Below, piece by piece: positions 25,609-34,223 of a DNA stretch of 64,000 bases. The DNA lies in NCBI RefSeq assembly GCF_003268025.1, contig NZ_QLUW01000004.1:372001-436000 (forward strand), given 5' to 3'. The translations under genes were made by a program, and so were the position numbers. Each line of letters begins with the position of its first letter. Position 1 is the stretch's first letter. This DNA comes from Paenibacillus montanisoli (GTDB lineage Bacteria; Bacillota; Bacilli; Paenibacillales; Paenibacillaceae). A model generated the notes under the pieces. The model had not been told where the DNA came from. It searched no databases and was given only the letters and a program-made list of their open reading frames with translations.

Positions 25609-25908
25609 TTAGTGAGGGATATGCAGCCTGCCTTCTTCAATTAGTAACTCGATATTTTTATTAAAGGTGTACTTGATTACCGTTTTGTTTTCTTCATGTT
25701 CGATCTGCGAATCAATGACCCGTAACCCGTCATCACCCAAATTTCTTAATAAACGCTCAGCATTTTCAGGCATCACATCAATTTGCATTAATGGATCCGC
25801 ATGTTCGAATATCTCCGTCACCACATCTCCACTTATTGAAATTTCCGGATCAGGTGACATAACGAATTTTTCAAATGCCTCAGACAAATGGTTTTCAATT
25901 TCGTTCAA
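25609..25908 (-). CDS. Hypothetical protein, 99 aa
   Basis: A small acidic protein I do not recognise, with no signal peptide or membrane segment. The start is TTG 25908-25906, with AGGAG nine bases upstream. A good terminator follows. It is more AT-rich than its neighbours, which may point to recent acquisition. Short length and clean signals at both ends support a real gene. Confidence 0.6.
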   Translation of the reverse strand: MNEIENHLSEAFEKFVMSPDPEISISGDVVTEIFEHADPLMQIDVMPENAERLLRNLGDDGLRVIDSQIEHEENKTVIKYTFNKNIELLIEEGRLHIPH

Positions 25909-26008
25909 TTCAATCGACTCCTATCCCGCGATATCGCCCATATCATTGTTTCCTATAAAGGAATGGATAATGCGCCCGAACTTGTTGCCAATTATGAGGA
26001 CAAATCAA

Positions 26009-26041
26009 AGAGCGCGGCTCCGGTTACCGGAACCACGCTCT
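26009..26041 (-). terminator. Intrinsic terminator of the 52-codon gene
   Basis: On the minus strand AGCGTGGTTCCGG and CCGGAGCCGCGCT form a stem with two mismatches, followed by CTTTGATTTGT. It begins 11 bases past the stop codon at 26052. Confidence 0.75.
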
Positions 26042-26051
26042 ATTTCGCTGC

Positions 26052-26210
26052 TTATTTGCCGGCCGCTGCGGCTCCGGTGCCTTCCGACTCTGCCGAGATC
26101 TGGTAGGCGACTAACACGATATTGCTGGATATCTGCTCGCGCAGCTCCGTTTCGAACTGCTGCAGCTGGGCGAGCTGCTGTCCGTCTAATTCAGCCGGTT
26201 TATAGTTCAC
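26052..26210 (-). CDS. Small protein, 52 aa, unknown function
   Basis: A short frame begins at GTG 26210-26208, seven bases after GGAGG, and ends at TAA 26052 just before a good hairpin terminator. The product begins MNYKPAELDGQQLAQLQQFE, continues as a likely amphipathic helix with ELREQISSNIVLVAYQI, and ends in a Gly/Ala-rich tail. No family is recognised. Perfect placement of ribosome site and terminator argues that it is a real small gene. Confidence 0.65.
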   Translation of the reverse strand: MNYKPAELDGQQLAQLQQFETELREQISSNIVLVAYQISAESEGTGAAAAGK

Positions 26211-26296
26211 GAGAGTTCCTCCACTCCATTGCTAGATTCGAAGTTACTCTCAGTGTTGACGGCATTAACGCTGCTTATGCAGTATCGGCATGCTTT

Positions 26297-27001
26297 TTAA
26301 GGCAAATCGATGAGCATAAACTGTGCGCCGTCCGGAGACGCGATCGCAAGCTCAGATAGATCGGTGATGCGCGCGGCATCGCTGCGGTTCAAGGCGTGCT
26401 CGCCGTTCAAGGTTACGCTGCCGCCATAGACGAACAGGTAGATTTTGCGCGCCGGATCTTGCTTGAAGGTCACGTTATTCCCGGCCTCGAGACGGGAGAG
26501 GTAGATCGTCAGATCCTGATGGATCGTGGCAATCCTGTCGCCTTGGATGCGCTTGGAGACGATCGGCAGCAGCCCGTTCCGCATCGCTTCTTGATCGAAG
26601 GTCTTTTGCTCATAGGACGGAGTAAGCCCCTTCTCTTCCGGCAGGAACCACAGCTGCATGATGTTGGCCGTTTCCGTTTCGGACGAATTAATCTCCGAAT
26701 GCAGGATGCCCGTACCTGCGGTCATCCGCTGCACCTCGCCTACGCGAAGAACTTCTTTGCCTCCCGTATTATCTTCATGCGCCAGCTCGCCGCTGATCAC
26801 AACGGACACGATCTCCATGTCGCGGTGCGGGTGAGTGCCGAATCCTTTGCCAGGCTGAATGTAATCTTCGTTAAATACGCGCAGCGGGCCGAAATTCATG
26901 TTGTTCGGGTCGTAATAATCGGCGAACGAGAAACTAAAATTAAACTGAAGCCATCCGATATTTCCGGAAAACCGGGATTCCGCCGGGTGGATCTGAATCA
27001 T
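26297..27001 (-). CDS. Pirin family protein (bicupin)
   Basis: This 234-aa protein has the pirin/YhhW bicupin fold. The first cupin shows the metal-binding GFGTHPHRDMEIVSVVISGE and LAHEDN, with GTGILHSE completing the site. Bacterial pirins of this type are often quercetin 2,3-dioxygenases or redox-linked regulators. Start ATG 27001 lies nine bases after AGGAG. The divergent gene at 27097 shares an intergenic region that contains a dyad (27038-27054) suggestive of local control. Confidence 0.9.
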   Translation of the reverse strand: MIQIHPAESRFSGNIGWLQFNFSFSFADYYDPNNMNFGPLRVFNEDYIQPGKGFGTHPHRDMEIVSVVISGELAHEDNTGGKEVLRVGEVQRMTAGTGILHSEINSSETETANIMQLWFLPEEKGLTPSYEQKTFDQEAMRNGLLPIVSKRIQGDRIATIHQDLTIYLSRLEAGNNVTFKQDPARKIYLFVYGGSVTLNGEHALNRSDAARITDLSELAIASPDGAQFMLIDLP

Positions 27002-27037
27002 GCTCGAACACTCCTTTTTTTATGGGTTGCCGAACTC

Positions 27038-27054
27038 ACTTACTTTATGTAAGT
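27038..27054. promoter_or_regulatory. Candidate operator ACTTAC-N5-GTAAGT
   Basis: The dyad ACTTACTTTATGTAAGT lies between the divergent pirin gene and the 102-residue gene. Sites of this CTTAC-GTAAG form are bound by HxlR-family repressors in related bacteria, and pirin genes are often under such control. No HxlR gene is in the window. Confidence 0.45.
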
Positions 27055-27096
27055 ATGATAGTGTGCTATAGTTAGCTTTGTCAAGGAGGGATCCCT

Positions 27097-27405
27097 ATGG
27101 ACCATTTGTACATCCGGCACACGGTTGGAGGCCGGCTGTTTCTCGATTCCAAGCAGCATGAGCTACCCTTCTCCATCACGACCGCAGAGGGCCGGGAAGG
27201 CTGGAAGATCCGGATTCGCGAGGTGGATGAATCGATCGCAGGACCATTATGCCGGCACCACGATGAGTTGAATATTTTTGTAGTGGCGGATGGCGCGGTC
27301 GATCGCAAGACTTGGTATTATTCTACACATGGCCTCGTCGACTATGACGCGGCGGCACGGGAGCTCGTCATTTGGGCCGACGGCAAAATCGATTACAGCG
27401 TTTAG
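27097..27405 (+). CDS. Hypothetical protein, 102 aa
   Basis: I do not recognise this family. The 102-aa protein is predicted soluble, mostly beta-strand by its alternation of hydrophobic residues, with no signal peptide. The start ATG 27097 has AAGGAGG eight bases upstream. It is divergent from pirin across a candidate operator, which suggests co-regulation. The yetF-like gene follows 73 bp downstream on the same strand. Confidence 0.7.
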   Translation: MDHLYIRHTVGGRLFLDSKQHELPFSITTAEGREGWKIRIREVDESIAGPLCRHHDELNIFVVADGAVDRKTWYYSTHGLVDYDAAARELVIWADGKIDYSV

Positions 27406-27478
27406 CGCCGCCTGGATTGGGTCTTCCCAAGCAGGTTAAACTACTGGAACAATCTTCTGCTGCAAGGAGAAGCGTCCA

Positions 27479-28189
27479 GTGAACACTACCATCGAAATCG
27501 TCATACGCACGGTCACCGCTTTTGCATTAATTATGATTATTGCACGAATTCTCGGGAAACAAACGATCACCCAATTGACCTACCACGACTTTGTTTCCAC
27601 GATCACGCTCGGCGCGATTACAGCAAATCTGGCCTTTAATACCGATCTTAAATCGTGGAACCAAGTTACGTCCCTGCTCACGTTCAGCGGTATCGCTTTC
27701 ATCGTCGCCGTCGTCTCGCTGCGAAACAGACACTTGCGCAAATGGGTATCCGGCAGGCCTACGATCGTGATGGAAGACGGCAAAATTTTAGAGCACAATC
27801 TCAGAAAGCTGCGTTTTACGTTGGATACGCTCAATCAAGAGCTGCGGGAAAAGGACATTTTCGACATAAACGAAGTGGAATACGCCGTTCTGGAGCTGAA
27901 CGGCAAGCTGTCCGTGCTCAAGAAGCCGCAATATCGGCAAGTGACCAAATCGGATTTGGCCATCAAGACCCCGTCCTATAACCACTTTCCAATCGAGTTG
28001 ATTATGGACGGAAAACCCGCCATTACGAATTTGGAGAACAGCGGGCTAGATCAAGATTGGCTTAACAAGCAGCTGAAGAAACGGGGCCTGACCTTGGAAG
28101 AGGTCTGTTATGCCGTCAAAGGGACGAACGGATCCGTCTATTTCGATTTATACCGCGACCAATTAAAGCATCCCATCAACACGGAATAG
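27479..28189 (+). CDS. DUF421 membrane protein (YetF/YdfR-like)
   Basis: This 236-aa protein has three N-terminal membrane segments (TAFALIMIIARILGKQTITQ, then ITLGAITANLAF, then SGIAFIVAVVSL) and the conserved cytoplasmic domain of the YetF family, including GRPTIVMEDGKI, LRKLRFTLDTLNQELREKD as a continuing helix, and EVEYAVLELNGKLSVLKK. B. subtilis has several paralogues (YetF, YdfR, YrbG), some made in the spore. The function is not established. Start is GTG 27479, nine bases after AAGGAG. Confidence 0.88.
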   Translation: MNTTIEIVIRTVTAFALIMIIARILGKQTITQLTYHDFVSTITLGAITANLAFNTDLKSWNQVTSLLTFSGIAFIVAVVSLRNRHLRKWVSGRPTIVMEDGKILEHNLRKLRFTLDTLNQELREKDIFDINEVEYAVLELNGKLSVLKKPQYRQVTKSDLAIKTPSYNHFPIELIMDGKPAITNLENSGLDQDWLNKQLKKRGLTLEEVCYAVKGTNGSVYFDLYRDQLKHPINTE

Positions 28190-28228
28190 CAGTGGCCTTC
28201 TCGCAATTCGTTGGTAGCCGCATGTCCG

Positions 28229-28465
28229 CTAGACCCATCCCCAAAAGAACCCGTCTCGCTCCCAAGCTGCGCGCCCGCCGTGCAGCTTTTTGAATATTTT
28301 CTTCACTTCCTTGTCGATGGACTCGTTGCCGTTCTCATTGACATAGATAAAGCGCTCGCCGAAATGCGCCCGAATGTGCGCGACCGCCTGCTCCTGGCGC
28401 AGTATGCCTGCCGATTGCAGCTCTCGTACCATCCACTCTGCCACTTCCTGCGCGGTATGCTCCAA
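28229..28465 (-). CDS. Hypothetical protein, 78 aa
   Basis: A short soluble protein of unrecognised family (HTAQEVAEWMVRELQSAG near the N-terminus, then IRAHFGERFIYVNENGNESI, ending GFFWGWV). The start is TTG 28465-28463, eight bases after AAGGAGG. A longer reading to 28567 would run through the upstream region of the divergent SPFH gene and lacks a ribosome site. It converges with the yetF-like gene across only 39 bp. Confidence 0.75.
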   Translation of the reverse strand: MEHTAQEVAEWMVRELQSAGILRQEQAVAHIRAHFGERFIYVNENGNESIDKEVKKIFKKLHGGRAAWERDGFFWGWV

Positions 28466-28565
28466 TTTGTACGCCTCCTTCATTCCTTTAATGTTGAACC
28501 TTTTTTCATGCAGCCTCGTATGTATCCCTAGAATGCGCATAGCTATCAATGAGGAGGGGTCACCC

Positions 28566-29408
28566 ATGCATGTTGTTGAACCGAATCCGGTGAAAAAAAT
28601 GAGTTTGAAGCCTTACATTCTGATCGGCCTGTTGATTGTCGCCGGTCTCATCGTCGCCTTTAATGGCTTTCAGACCGTCCAGTACGGCAACGTCGGCTTA
28701 TACAAAACGTTCGGCAAATTGAATGATAACATACTGGCGCCGGGCATTCACATGAAGATCCCGTTCGTGCAGACGATTATTCAGGTGAACGTGCAGGTAC
28801 AGAAGACGGAAACGGATACGAGCGCGTCCTCGAAGGATTTGCAGCCGGTGTCGACGCATGTGGCCGTCAACTATTCCGTCGATAAAGAAGCGGCCTACAA
28901 GCTGATGAACAACGTTGGCGGCTCGTTCGGCAGCGTCATCGTGAACCCTGCCATTCAGGAAATCGTCAAGGAAGTGACCGCGCGCTATCCTGCGGAAGAC
29001 CTGATCGCCAAGCGCGACATCGTTGCCGGCGAAATCCGGGAGCACCTGACAAATCGTCTTGCAAAGTACAATTTGATCGTAAACGACATTAATATCGTCA
29101 ACTTTAAGTTCTCCGATGCGTTCAACCAATCGATCGAGGCGAAGCAGGTAGCGCAGCAGCAGGCGCTCAAGGCCGAGAACGACCTGAAGCGGATCCAGAT
29201 TGAAGCGAAGCAAAAGGTCGCTCAGGCGCAAGCCGAGGCGGAGTCGCTGAAGCTGAAGAAGCAGGAGGTTACGCCGGAGCTGATCCAGCTTAAGCAGATC
29301 GAGGTGCAAGAGAAGGCCTTGGACAAATGGGACGGCAGACTGCCGAGCGTCACCGGCGGCGCGACGCCATTCATCGACGTGGACAGCTTCGCTGGCAGCG
29401 GGAAGTAG
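28566..29408 (+). CDS. Prohibitin/SPFH-domain membrane protein
   Basis: The 280-aa protein has one N-terminal membrane segment (PYILIGLLIVAGLIVAFNGF), a SPFH/Band-7 domain with the prohibitin pattern (APGIHMKIPFVQTIIQVNVQ), and a long C-terminal coiled coil rich in Lys, Glu, Gln and Ala. Bacterial prohibitin-like proteins form ring assemblies in the membrane and stabilise other proteins. Start ATG 28566 has GAGGAGGGG upstream. It is divergent from the 78-residue gene. Confidence 0.88.
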   Translation: MHVVEPNPVKKMSLKPYILIGLLIVAGLIVAFNGFQTVQYGNVGLYKTFGKLNDNILAPGIHMKIPFVQTIIQVNVQVQKTETDTSASSKDLQPVSTHVAVNYSVDKEAAYKLMNNVGGSFGSVIVNPAIQEIVKEVTARYPAEDLIAKRDIVAGEIREHLTNRLAKYNLIVNDINIVNFKFSDAFNQSIEAKQVAQQQALKAENDLKRIQIEAKQKVAQAQAEAESLKLKKQEVTPELIQLKQIEVQEKALDKWDGRLPSVTGGATPFIDVDSFAGSGK

Positions 29409-29465
29409 GCGGAGTTGGCGCTTGGCGTCGGGCGGAGGCTCGCGCTCGAGCGCGAAGGATTTGGG

Positions 29466-29494
29466 GCTGAGCATCGGAGTTTTCGGCGCTCGGC
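29466..29494 (+). terminator. Candidate terminator 1 after the SPFH gene
   Basis: GCTGAGC pairs with GCTCGGC (one G-T pair) and is followed by TTTGTTTTT. Confidence 0.5.
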
Positions 29495-29579
29495 TTTGTT
29501 TTTGCGCCCGATGCGGGGGCGAGAGTCGGGGTATTCGACGCTCGTTGTCGGCGTCAGGAGGGCGTTGGTTAGTTTGGGG

Positions 29580-29607
29580 GCTGAGTGCACGTTTTCGTGC
29601 TCTCGGC
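29580..29607 (+). terminator. Candidate terminator 2 after the SPFH gene
   Basis: GCTGAG-GCACG pairs with CGTGC-CTCGGC around a TTTT loop and is followed by TTCTTTAG. It is a diverged copy of the hairpin 114 bp upstream. Confidence 0.55.
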
Positions 29608-29850
29608 TTCTTTAGTTTCCGGCGTACCTGCGGTAACCACATGAACCAAGAAGAAGCATCCGGCGGCTCCACCTGCCGAGTTATCCTGTGAAATGCGGTG
29701 AAACTTGGCGAACGGCAAGCGCCGGTCACGCGCGATAGTTCCCGCAAAACCACTTTGTTTAGCGAATCGGCACTTCCTTTGTCACCCTTGCAGGGAGTGG
29801 CCCGGAGAGCGCGAATTACGTATGCATCCCAACCGAACGGAGTGATAGGA

Positions 29851-30474
29851 ATGGTACTTGTCAAAAGCAAGGATGCAGCTGAGACGTTGAACGTCAGCCA
29901 AACCACGGTCAAACGCTGGGCTTCCCACTTCCACAATTATTTCCAGAAGGATCGCCTTGGGCATTATGTTTTCACCCAGCAGGACCTCGCGATGCTTGGC
30001 TATATCAAGGAGGCGCTTGAGCGCGGCGATACGATGGACATGATCGTTCTGCCCGAGTCCGAGCCCGAGTCGGAGCCCGCACAGCTGCAAGCGGCCGAGC
30101 TCCAGACCGCGAACGGACCCGGCCAGCAAATCGCTGCTGCTAACGAATCCTCCAGCGAACTAAGCGAGATCTATTTCCGTCTGGAGCAGGTGGAGTACAA
30201 GGTGGAACAAAAGGCCGACGAGGTTGTTACGACGCAACTTTTGCAGCACCGCTCGGAACTAGAGGAGCTCCGCCGCCTGATCGATCACCTTGCAACTGCG
30301 ATAGAAAACGCTAAACAGCCGATTCCGATGCCGGGCAAAGCCCACGCCGCCGGTACGGCCGCCGCCGAAGTCGCCGCTGCATCCGCAGCACCGGATTTCG
30401 CTGCGCCAGCATTTCCGGCTCCCGCTTCGACCCGCAAACGCAGCCTGTTCCGTTCCCTATTCGTCTGGTTTTGA
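29851..30474 (+). CDS. MerR-type HTH and coiled-coil protein, RacA-like
   Basis: This 207-aa protein has an N-terminal MerR-like helix-turn-helix (KDAAETLNVSQTTVKRWASH) followed by RLGHYVFTQQDLAMLGYI, the pattern of RacA and related chromosome-anchoring proteins. A coiled coil (about residues 105-155), an Ala/Pro-rich linker and a basic C-terminus (RKRSLFRSLFVWF) that could touch the membrane follow. RacA tethers the chromosome origin to the cell pole at sporulation; this protein may play a similar role, but the resemblance is limited to layout. Start ATG 29851 is eight bases after GGAG. Its 3' end overlaps the convergent MFS gene by 18 bp. Confidence 0.65.
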   Translation: MVLVKSKDAAETLNVSQTTVKRWASHFHNYFQKDRLGHYVFTQQDLAMLGYIKEALERGDTMDMIVLPESEPESEPAQLQAAELQTANGPGQQIAAANESSSELSEIYFRLEQVEYKVEQKADEVVTTQLLQHRSELEELRRLIDHLATAIENAKQPIPMPGKAHAAGTAAAEVAAASAAPDFAAPAFPAPASTRKRSLFRSLFVWF

Positions 30475-31659
30475 TGGCCGCCCCTCAGGCTGCGCAGGAA
30501 AGCGAAGGGCAAACGGCACGATAAGCGCCGTCACGACCACGAGCGCGCCGATCGCGATGGCACGTTCCTCCAAGAGCAGCTGCACAAGCAGCGAGAGCAC
30601 GATGCCGCCGAGATTGCCGAACAGCAGCAGCAGTCCCGTAACGGCGCCGGCTGAGCGCGGCTCTGCTTTGGCTTCGGCGAACGCGAGCACAATAGGAAGA
30701 TCCGCCAGCAGAAGCAAGCCGGCCAATCCGAGCAGCACCATGAACAGCCAGTACGGCATGCCGGCCGCCAAGCAGACAAGCAGCACGGCGCTGACTGCAA
30801 GGGAAAGCACCAGCAGCGTTCTAGCCCGATGCCCGCGCATGGCCAAATTCGGTAAAACCGCCGCGCCGGCGATGCCTGCCGCCGTCATCAAACCTAGGCC
30901 GGTCCCGACCTGCACCGAATTGTATCCGATTCCATCCGCCAGCACCTCAAGCCAAGTTGCGAGTGTAATAAAGATCCCGAAGCCTGCAAACAGCAGAAGG
31001 CTGAACAGGCGAACCCACCGCGCTGACCAAATCTCCCGCAAAGCGAGAACCGCCGGCGTGCGCTCCGCATCTGCAGCCGTCTCCGCATACAAAGGAGCCG
31101 AGCGCAGAAGCGCCATCGTCAACGCGATGCCGGCAGCGGCGCTAACTGCCGCTTGCGTCCATAACACGGCCGGCAGCCCGCCCCATTCCATCAGAAACGG
31201 CACCGTCACGTTCGAAATCATAATTCCGGCAAACAAGCTGGCAGTACCTGCCGCAATAGCTGCAGGACGATTAGGCGGTGCCGCATAAAGCACCGCTATT
31301 TTATTGACGGCGTTCAACACCAGCGGCTGTCCGACGGCAATCACGAACTGGCCGGCAAGCGCGAATGGGTAGCCGGGAACGAGCCGGATCGCCGCTCCGG
31401 CAGCCGTAAGCCCTGCTCCCCAAATAAGCGCCCCGCGGAAGCTGCGGTCCGCCGCTATGCCAAACGGAATAGACAATAGCACGTACACAAGCGGGAAAAC
31501 GAGAGACAGCCAGCCGATGGCGTCAACCGATACGCCCCACAGCGCCGCGGTATCGGTCGTAATGGGCGTAAACGTCACCCATAGCAGCTGCGTCGCCGCT
31601 GCCACGCAAGCGTAGGCAGCGATAACCGGCCAGCGTGTAACGGTTTCGATCCGGTTCAA
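30457..31659 (-). CDS. MFS transporter (last gene of a five-gene unit)
   Basis: This roughly 400-aa major-facilitator protein has twelve membrane segments and the loop-2/3 motif GIAADRSFRGALIWG. The substrate is unknown. As the last gene after a methyltransferase, aldehyde dehydrogenase, PLP enzyme and FAD oxidase, it may move the pathway's substrate or product. I set the start at TTG 31659, eight bases after AGGGGG; TTG 31665 is only two bases from it. Its end overlaps the convergent RacA-like gene by 18 bp. Confidence 0.85.
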   Translation of the reverse strand: MNRIETVTRWPVIAAYACVAAATQLLWVTFTPITTDTAALWGVSVDAIGWLSLVFPLVYVLLSIPFGIAADRSFRGALIWGAGLTAAGAAIRLVPGYPFALAGQFVIAVGQPLVLNAVNKIAVLYAAPPNRPAAIAAGTASLFAGIMISNVTVPFLMEWGGLPAVLWTQAAVSAAAGIALTMALLRSAPLYAETAADAERTPAVLALREIWSARWVRLFSLLLFAGFGIFITLATWLEVLADGIGYNSVQVGTGLGLMTAAGIAGAAVLPNLAMRGHRARTLLVLSLAVSAVLLVCLAAGMPYWLFMVLLGLAGLLLLADLPIVLAFAEAKAEPRSAGAVTGLLLLFGNLGGIVLSLLVQLLLEERAIAIGALVVVTALIVPFALRFPAQPEGRPSKPDE

Positions 31660-31686
31660 GCGCAAGTCCCCCTTACGCGCGGCATG

Positions 31687-33009
31687 TTATGCTTCCGAAA
31701 CGCCGAACAACTTTTCCAAATAAGGGTTCAGCAGTACGCCTTCCGGGTCATACTGAGCCCGAACCCGGGCAAACGGCTCCCACATCGGATATAGCCCCTT
31801 CAGTTGTGACGCGTGAAGCGAATGCATTTTCCCCCAATGCGGCCGCCCGCCGTAGCGCAGAAAGATCCGCTCCATCGCGGCAAAATAAGGCGCATACGTC
31901 ATCCCCTTATACATATGAACGGCGATATACGCCGAATCCCTTCCATACGCAGGGCTCAGCCAGATATCGTCGCCCCGGGCATAACGGCACTCGATCGGAA
32001 AATGAACCGCAAACCGATTGCGCGCCATCACCGCGCGCATCTCTTCAATAACCGCGGGCATCGCATCGGCCGGGAGATTGTACTCCATCTCGTTGAATCG
32101 GACAAGCCGCTTCGTTGCGAACAGACGATGGCTGTAATCCACCCTGCTGCCTACGGGAACCTGTGAAGCAGAGAAGCGGCTGATAGGCGCGCACAACTCC
32201 GGGAAACGCCGGCACAACCCGGAAAGCAGGCCGAAGGCCGCGTTCTCCAACAGCACGTCGCTGACGTAGTCGCGCACCCGGCGCGAGGAGACGGGCTCGT
32301 CCGTTTCATCCATGGTTTTAAGCTGGCATGGATCAGCGTAGGGGAACCAGTAGAACTCGAAATGCCGGTGCGCATCCGCAAGCGCCGGCAGCTGCTCTAA
32401 GCATGTCGAGAGCGGTACCCGCCTGCTCTCGTAGCGCATTTTGAAGGCGGAGCGCAGCTTCAGCTTCACCTGCACGATAATGCCGAGCGCGCCTAGCGAC
32501 ACCTGCATCGCCCGGAACGCTTCCGGGTGCGAATCCATCGTGCATTCGATCACCTCGCCCGTTCCCGTCACAAGCGTCAGCCCCGCCACCTGCGTCGCGA
32601 TATTTCCGAACTGCCGTCCTGTTCCGTGCGTACCGGTGCTTATGGCCCCGGCGATCGATTGAACATCGATGTCGCCCAAGTTCTCTTGCGCCAGGCCCTG
32701 CCGGAACAGAAGCTCGCCAAGCAGCTTCAGCTTCGTGCCGGCCCACACGGTAGCGGTCCCGCCCACGGCATCGATCTCCACTAAGCCCTGCATCCGGTCA
32801 AGCGAAACGAGCACATCGGAGGCCGCAGCAATCGGCGTAAACGAATGCCCCGTGCCGACGACCCGCAGCCTCCGGCCTTCACGCCGGCACATCTGTACCG
32901 CTTCGACGACCGCCTCAATCGAATCGGGATACAGCACCATCTGCGGCGAAGCCTGGACGGAGCCTGACCAGTTCGACCATGCGATCCGCATTGCAGCATG
33001 TCCATTCAT
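31687..33009 (-). CDS. FAD-linked sugar-lactone/alditol oxidase family protein
   Basis: This 440-aa flavoprotein of the D-arabinono/L-gulono-1,4-lactone oxidase family has an N-terminal PCMH FAD-binding domain (RRLRVVGTGHSFTPIAAASD and GDIDVQSIAGAISTGTHGTG), then the C-terminal ALO domain ending in the family's GGRPHWGKMHSL and PEGVLLNPYLEKLFG. The HWGKMH motif is the typical C-terminal signature. Such enzymes oxidise sugar lactones, alditols or related polyols. Start is ATG 33009, overlapping the preceding stop as ATGA, nine bases after GGGGG. The MFS gene follows 27 bp later. Confidence 0.9.
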   Translation of the reverse strand: MNGHAAMRIAWSNWSGSVQASPQMVLYPDSIEAVVEAVQMCRREGRRLRVVGTGHSFTPIAAASDVLVSLDRMQGLVEIDAVGGTATVWAGTKLKLLGELLFRQGLAQENLGDIDVQSIAGAISTGTHGTGRQFGNIATQVAGLTLVTGTGEVIECTMDSHPEAFRAMQVSLGALGIIVQVKLKLRSAFKMRYESRRVPLSTCLEQLPALADAHRHFEFYWFPYADPCQLKTMDETDEPVSSRRVRDYVSDVLLENAAFGLLSGLCRRFPELCAPISRFSASQVPVGSRVDYSHRLFATKRLVRFNEMEYNLPADAMPAVIEEMRAVMARNRFAVHFPIECRYARGDDIWLSPAYGRDSAYIAVHMYKGMTYAPYFAAMERIFLRYGGRPHWGKMHSLHASQLKGLYPMWEPFARVRAQYDPEGVLLNPYLEKLFGVSEA

Positions 33010-34205
33010 ACAAAACAAGCCCCCATTCCGCGATAGGTCGCATACTCCGCTACAATTTGCCCTTTGGATACCGCATAAAGCTTCATGAATCGCTCGCACA
33101 GCTCGCCTGCCTTGGCATGCCTGAAGAACACCGGATCGCCGATCGCAAGCTGGTCCCCGCTCTTCACGCGCAGCGGCGTCTGAACCTCGCCCGCGCCTTC
33201 AAGCGGAAACTGCTCCAGCCCCTCAGGCAAATACACCTTAGCCCCCTTCTCGGCGCCAACAGCTCCGGAGGCCGTATAGCCGCCGCCCATGCAGGTGACG
33301 ATATCCGGCCTTGGACGCCGCACTACTTCGACGGCATACGCTGCCGCAGGCTCATAACGGAATGCGGCATAATGGTCGAACAAGCCCGGCGCATAGAAGC
33401 CGGATCCTGCCGTAATCTCCGTGACGCACGGCTCCAGACGCGAGCTGTCCAGGCTGCCGGTCCCGCCCGCGTTCACGAAGCGCAGCTCCGCCCCCAGCTG
33501 GACCAGCCCATCCACCACTTCTCGTCGACGCGAGGCAACCTCCGATACCGACCGCTTCTTGAGCCATCGAATAATCCGATTCTTCAGCGGCTTGCCAGGC
33601 ATATTGTCGCCGACCCCGGCAACCTGCGCCTCATAGCCCATAATTCCCTCAAGCTTCAGCCAAGGGGAAGCCATGATCCGCTCCGCGACCGGCCGCACTT
33701 GCTCCCAAGCCGACAGCGGCGAGCGCCAGACGCCGAAATGCAAGCCGGGATAATCGGCCGACATGTCGATATCCAAACAAAGCGGCACAACAACGCCGCG
33801 CTCGGCCGCGAGCCTTTCGATCTGCCGTACATGCTCCTCACAGTCCACCATGAACGTAATGGAGCGCCCTGCTTCAATGTGCGCGATAAGCTCGCCAAGA
33901 CGCTCCGCTTGCCATTGCGGATAGCCAAGCAGCAGATCGTCGAACCCTTCGCGCGCAAGCAGCGACGCTTCGTCAGCCGTGTAGCACATGATCCCCTGGT
34001 AGACCTCAGGCGCGCTGCCTTGAATTCGCCGCATCACGTCCGCGCAGCGGATCGATTTGCTCGCGATTCTTACTTTTTTGCTCCCTGCCGCCTGTGCGAT
34101 CGAGGCGATGTTCCGATCCAGCAGATCCAGATCGACGAAAGCAAACGGCTTCGGCACCCGCTCGAAGACCGTTTTATAGTACGCATAGGCTTCGGTTGCC
34201 TTCAT
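33006..34205 (-). CDS. PLP enzyme of the alanine racemase/D-threonine aldolase superfamily
   Basis: The 399-aa protein has a fold-type III PLP barrel: FAFVDLDLLDRNIA leads to the PLP lysine in RIASKSIR, then LCLDIDMSADYPGLHFGVW and LEGIMGYEAQVAG, FVNAGGTGSL, and a C-terminal beta domain with metal-type landmarks (LAIGDPVFFRHAKAGELCERF). Relatives include D-threonine aldolases, D-serine dehydratases and amino-acid racemases. The exact reaction cannot be told. The start ATG 34205 follows GGAAGG by nine bases, 18 bp after the aldehyde dehydrogenase stop, and the next gene overlaps its stop. Confidence 0.87.
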   Translation of the reverse strand: MKATEAYAYYKTVFERVPKPFAFVDLDLLDRNIASIAQAAGSKKVRIASKSIRCADVMRRIQGSAPEVYQGIMCYTADEASLLAREGFDDLLLGYPQWQAERLGELIAHIEAGRSITFMVDCEEHVRQIERLAAERGVVVPLCLDIDMSADYPGLHFGVWRSPLSAWEQVRPVAERIMASPWLKLEGIMGYEAQVAGVGDNMPGKPLKNRIIRWLKKRSVSEVASRRREVVDGLVQLGAELRFVNAGGTGSLDSSRLEPCVTEITAGSGFYAPGLFDHYAAFRYEPAAAYAVEVVRRPRPDIVTCMGGGYTASGAVGAEKGAKVYLPEGLEQFPLEGAGEVQTPLRVKSGDQLAIGDPVFFRHAKAGELCERFMKLYAVSKGQIVAEYATYRGMGACFV

Positions 34206-34223
34206 GGATAGCTGCCTTCCTCT

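Larger units (their letters stand above)
29409..29850. other. 442-bp intergenic region with two similar hairpins
   Basis: No credible gene was seen between the SPFH and RacA-like genes. Two similar GGGGCTGAG-to-CTCGGCTT hairpins (29466-29494 and 29580-29607), each followed by T-rich sequence, could terminate the SPFH transcript. The remaining 240 bp before the RacA-like start show no recognised riboswitch or promoter. Confidence 0.5.

Noticed and set aside
28698-29936. A 412-codon open frame on the minus strand
   Set aside because: It covers the antisense of the SPFH gene and non-coding sequence; composition is arginine-rich and no start signals are present.
32979-34211. A 410-codon open frame on the plus strand
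   Set aside because: It is antisense to the PLP enzyme gene, which has clear catalytic motifs, ribosome site and operon context.
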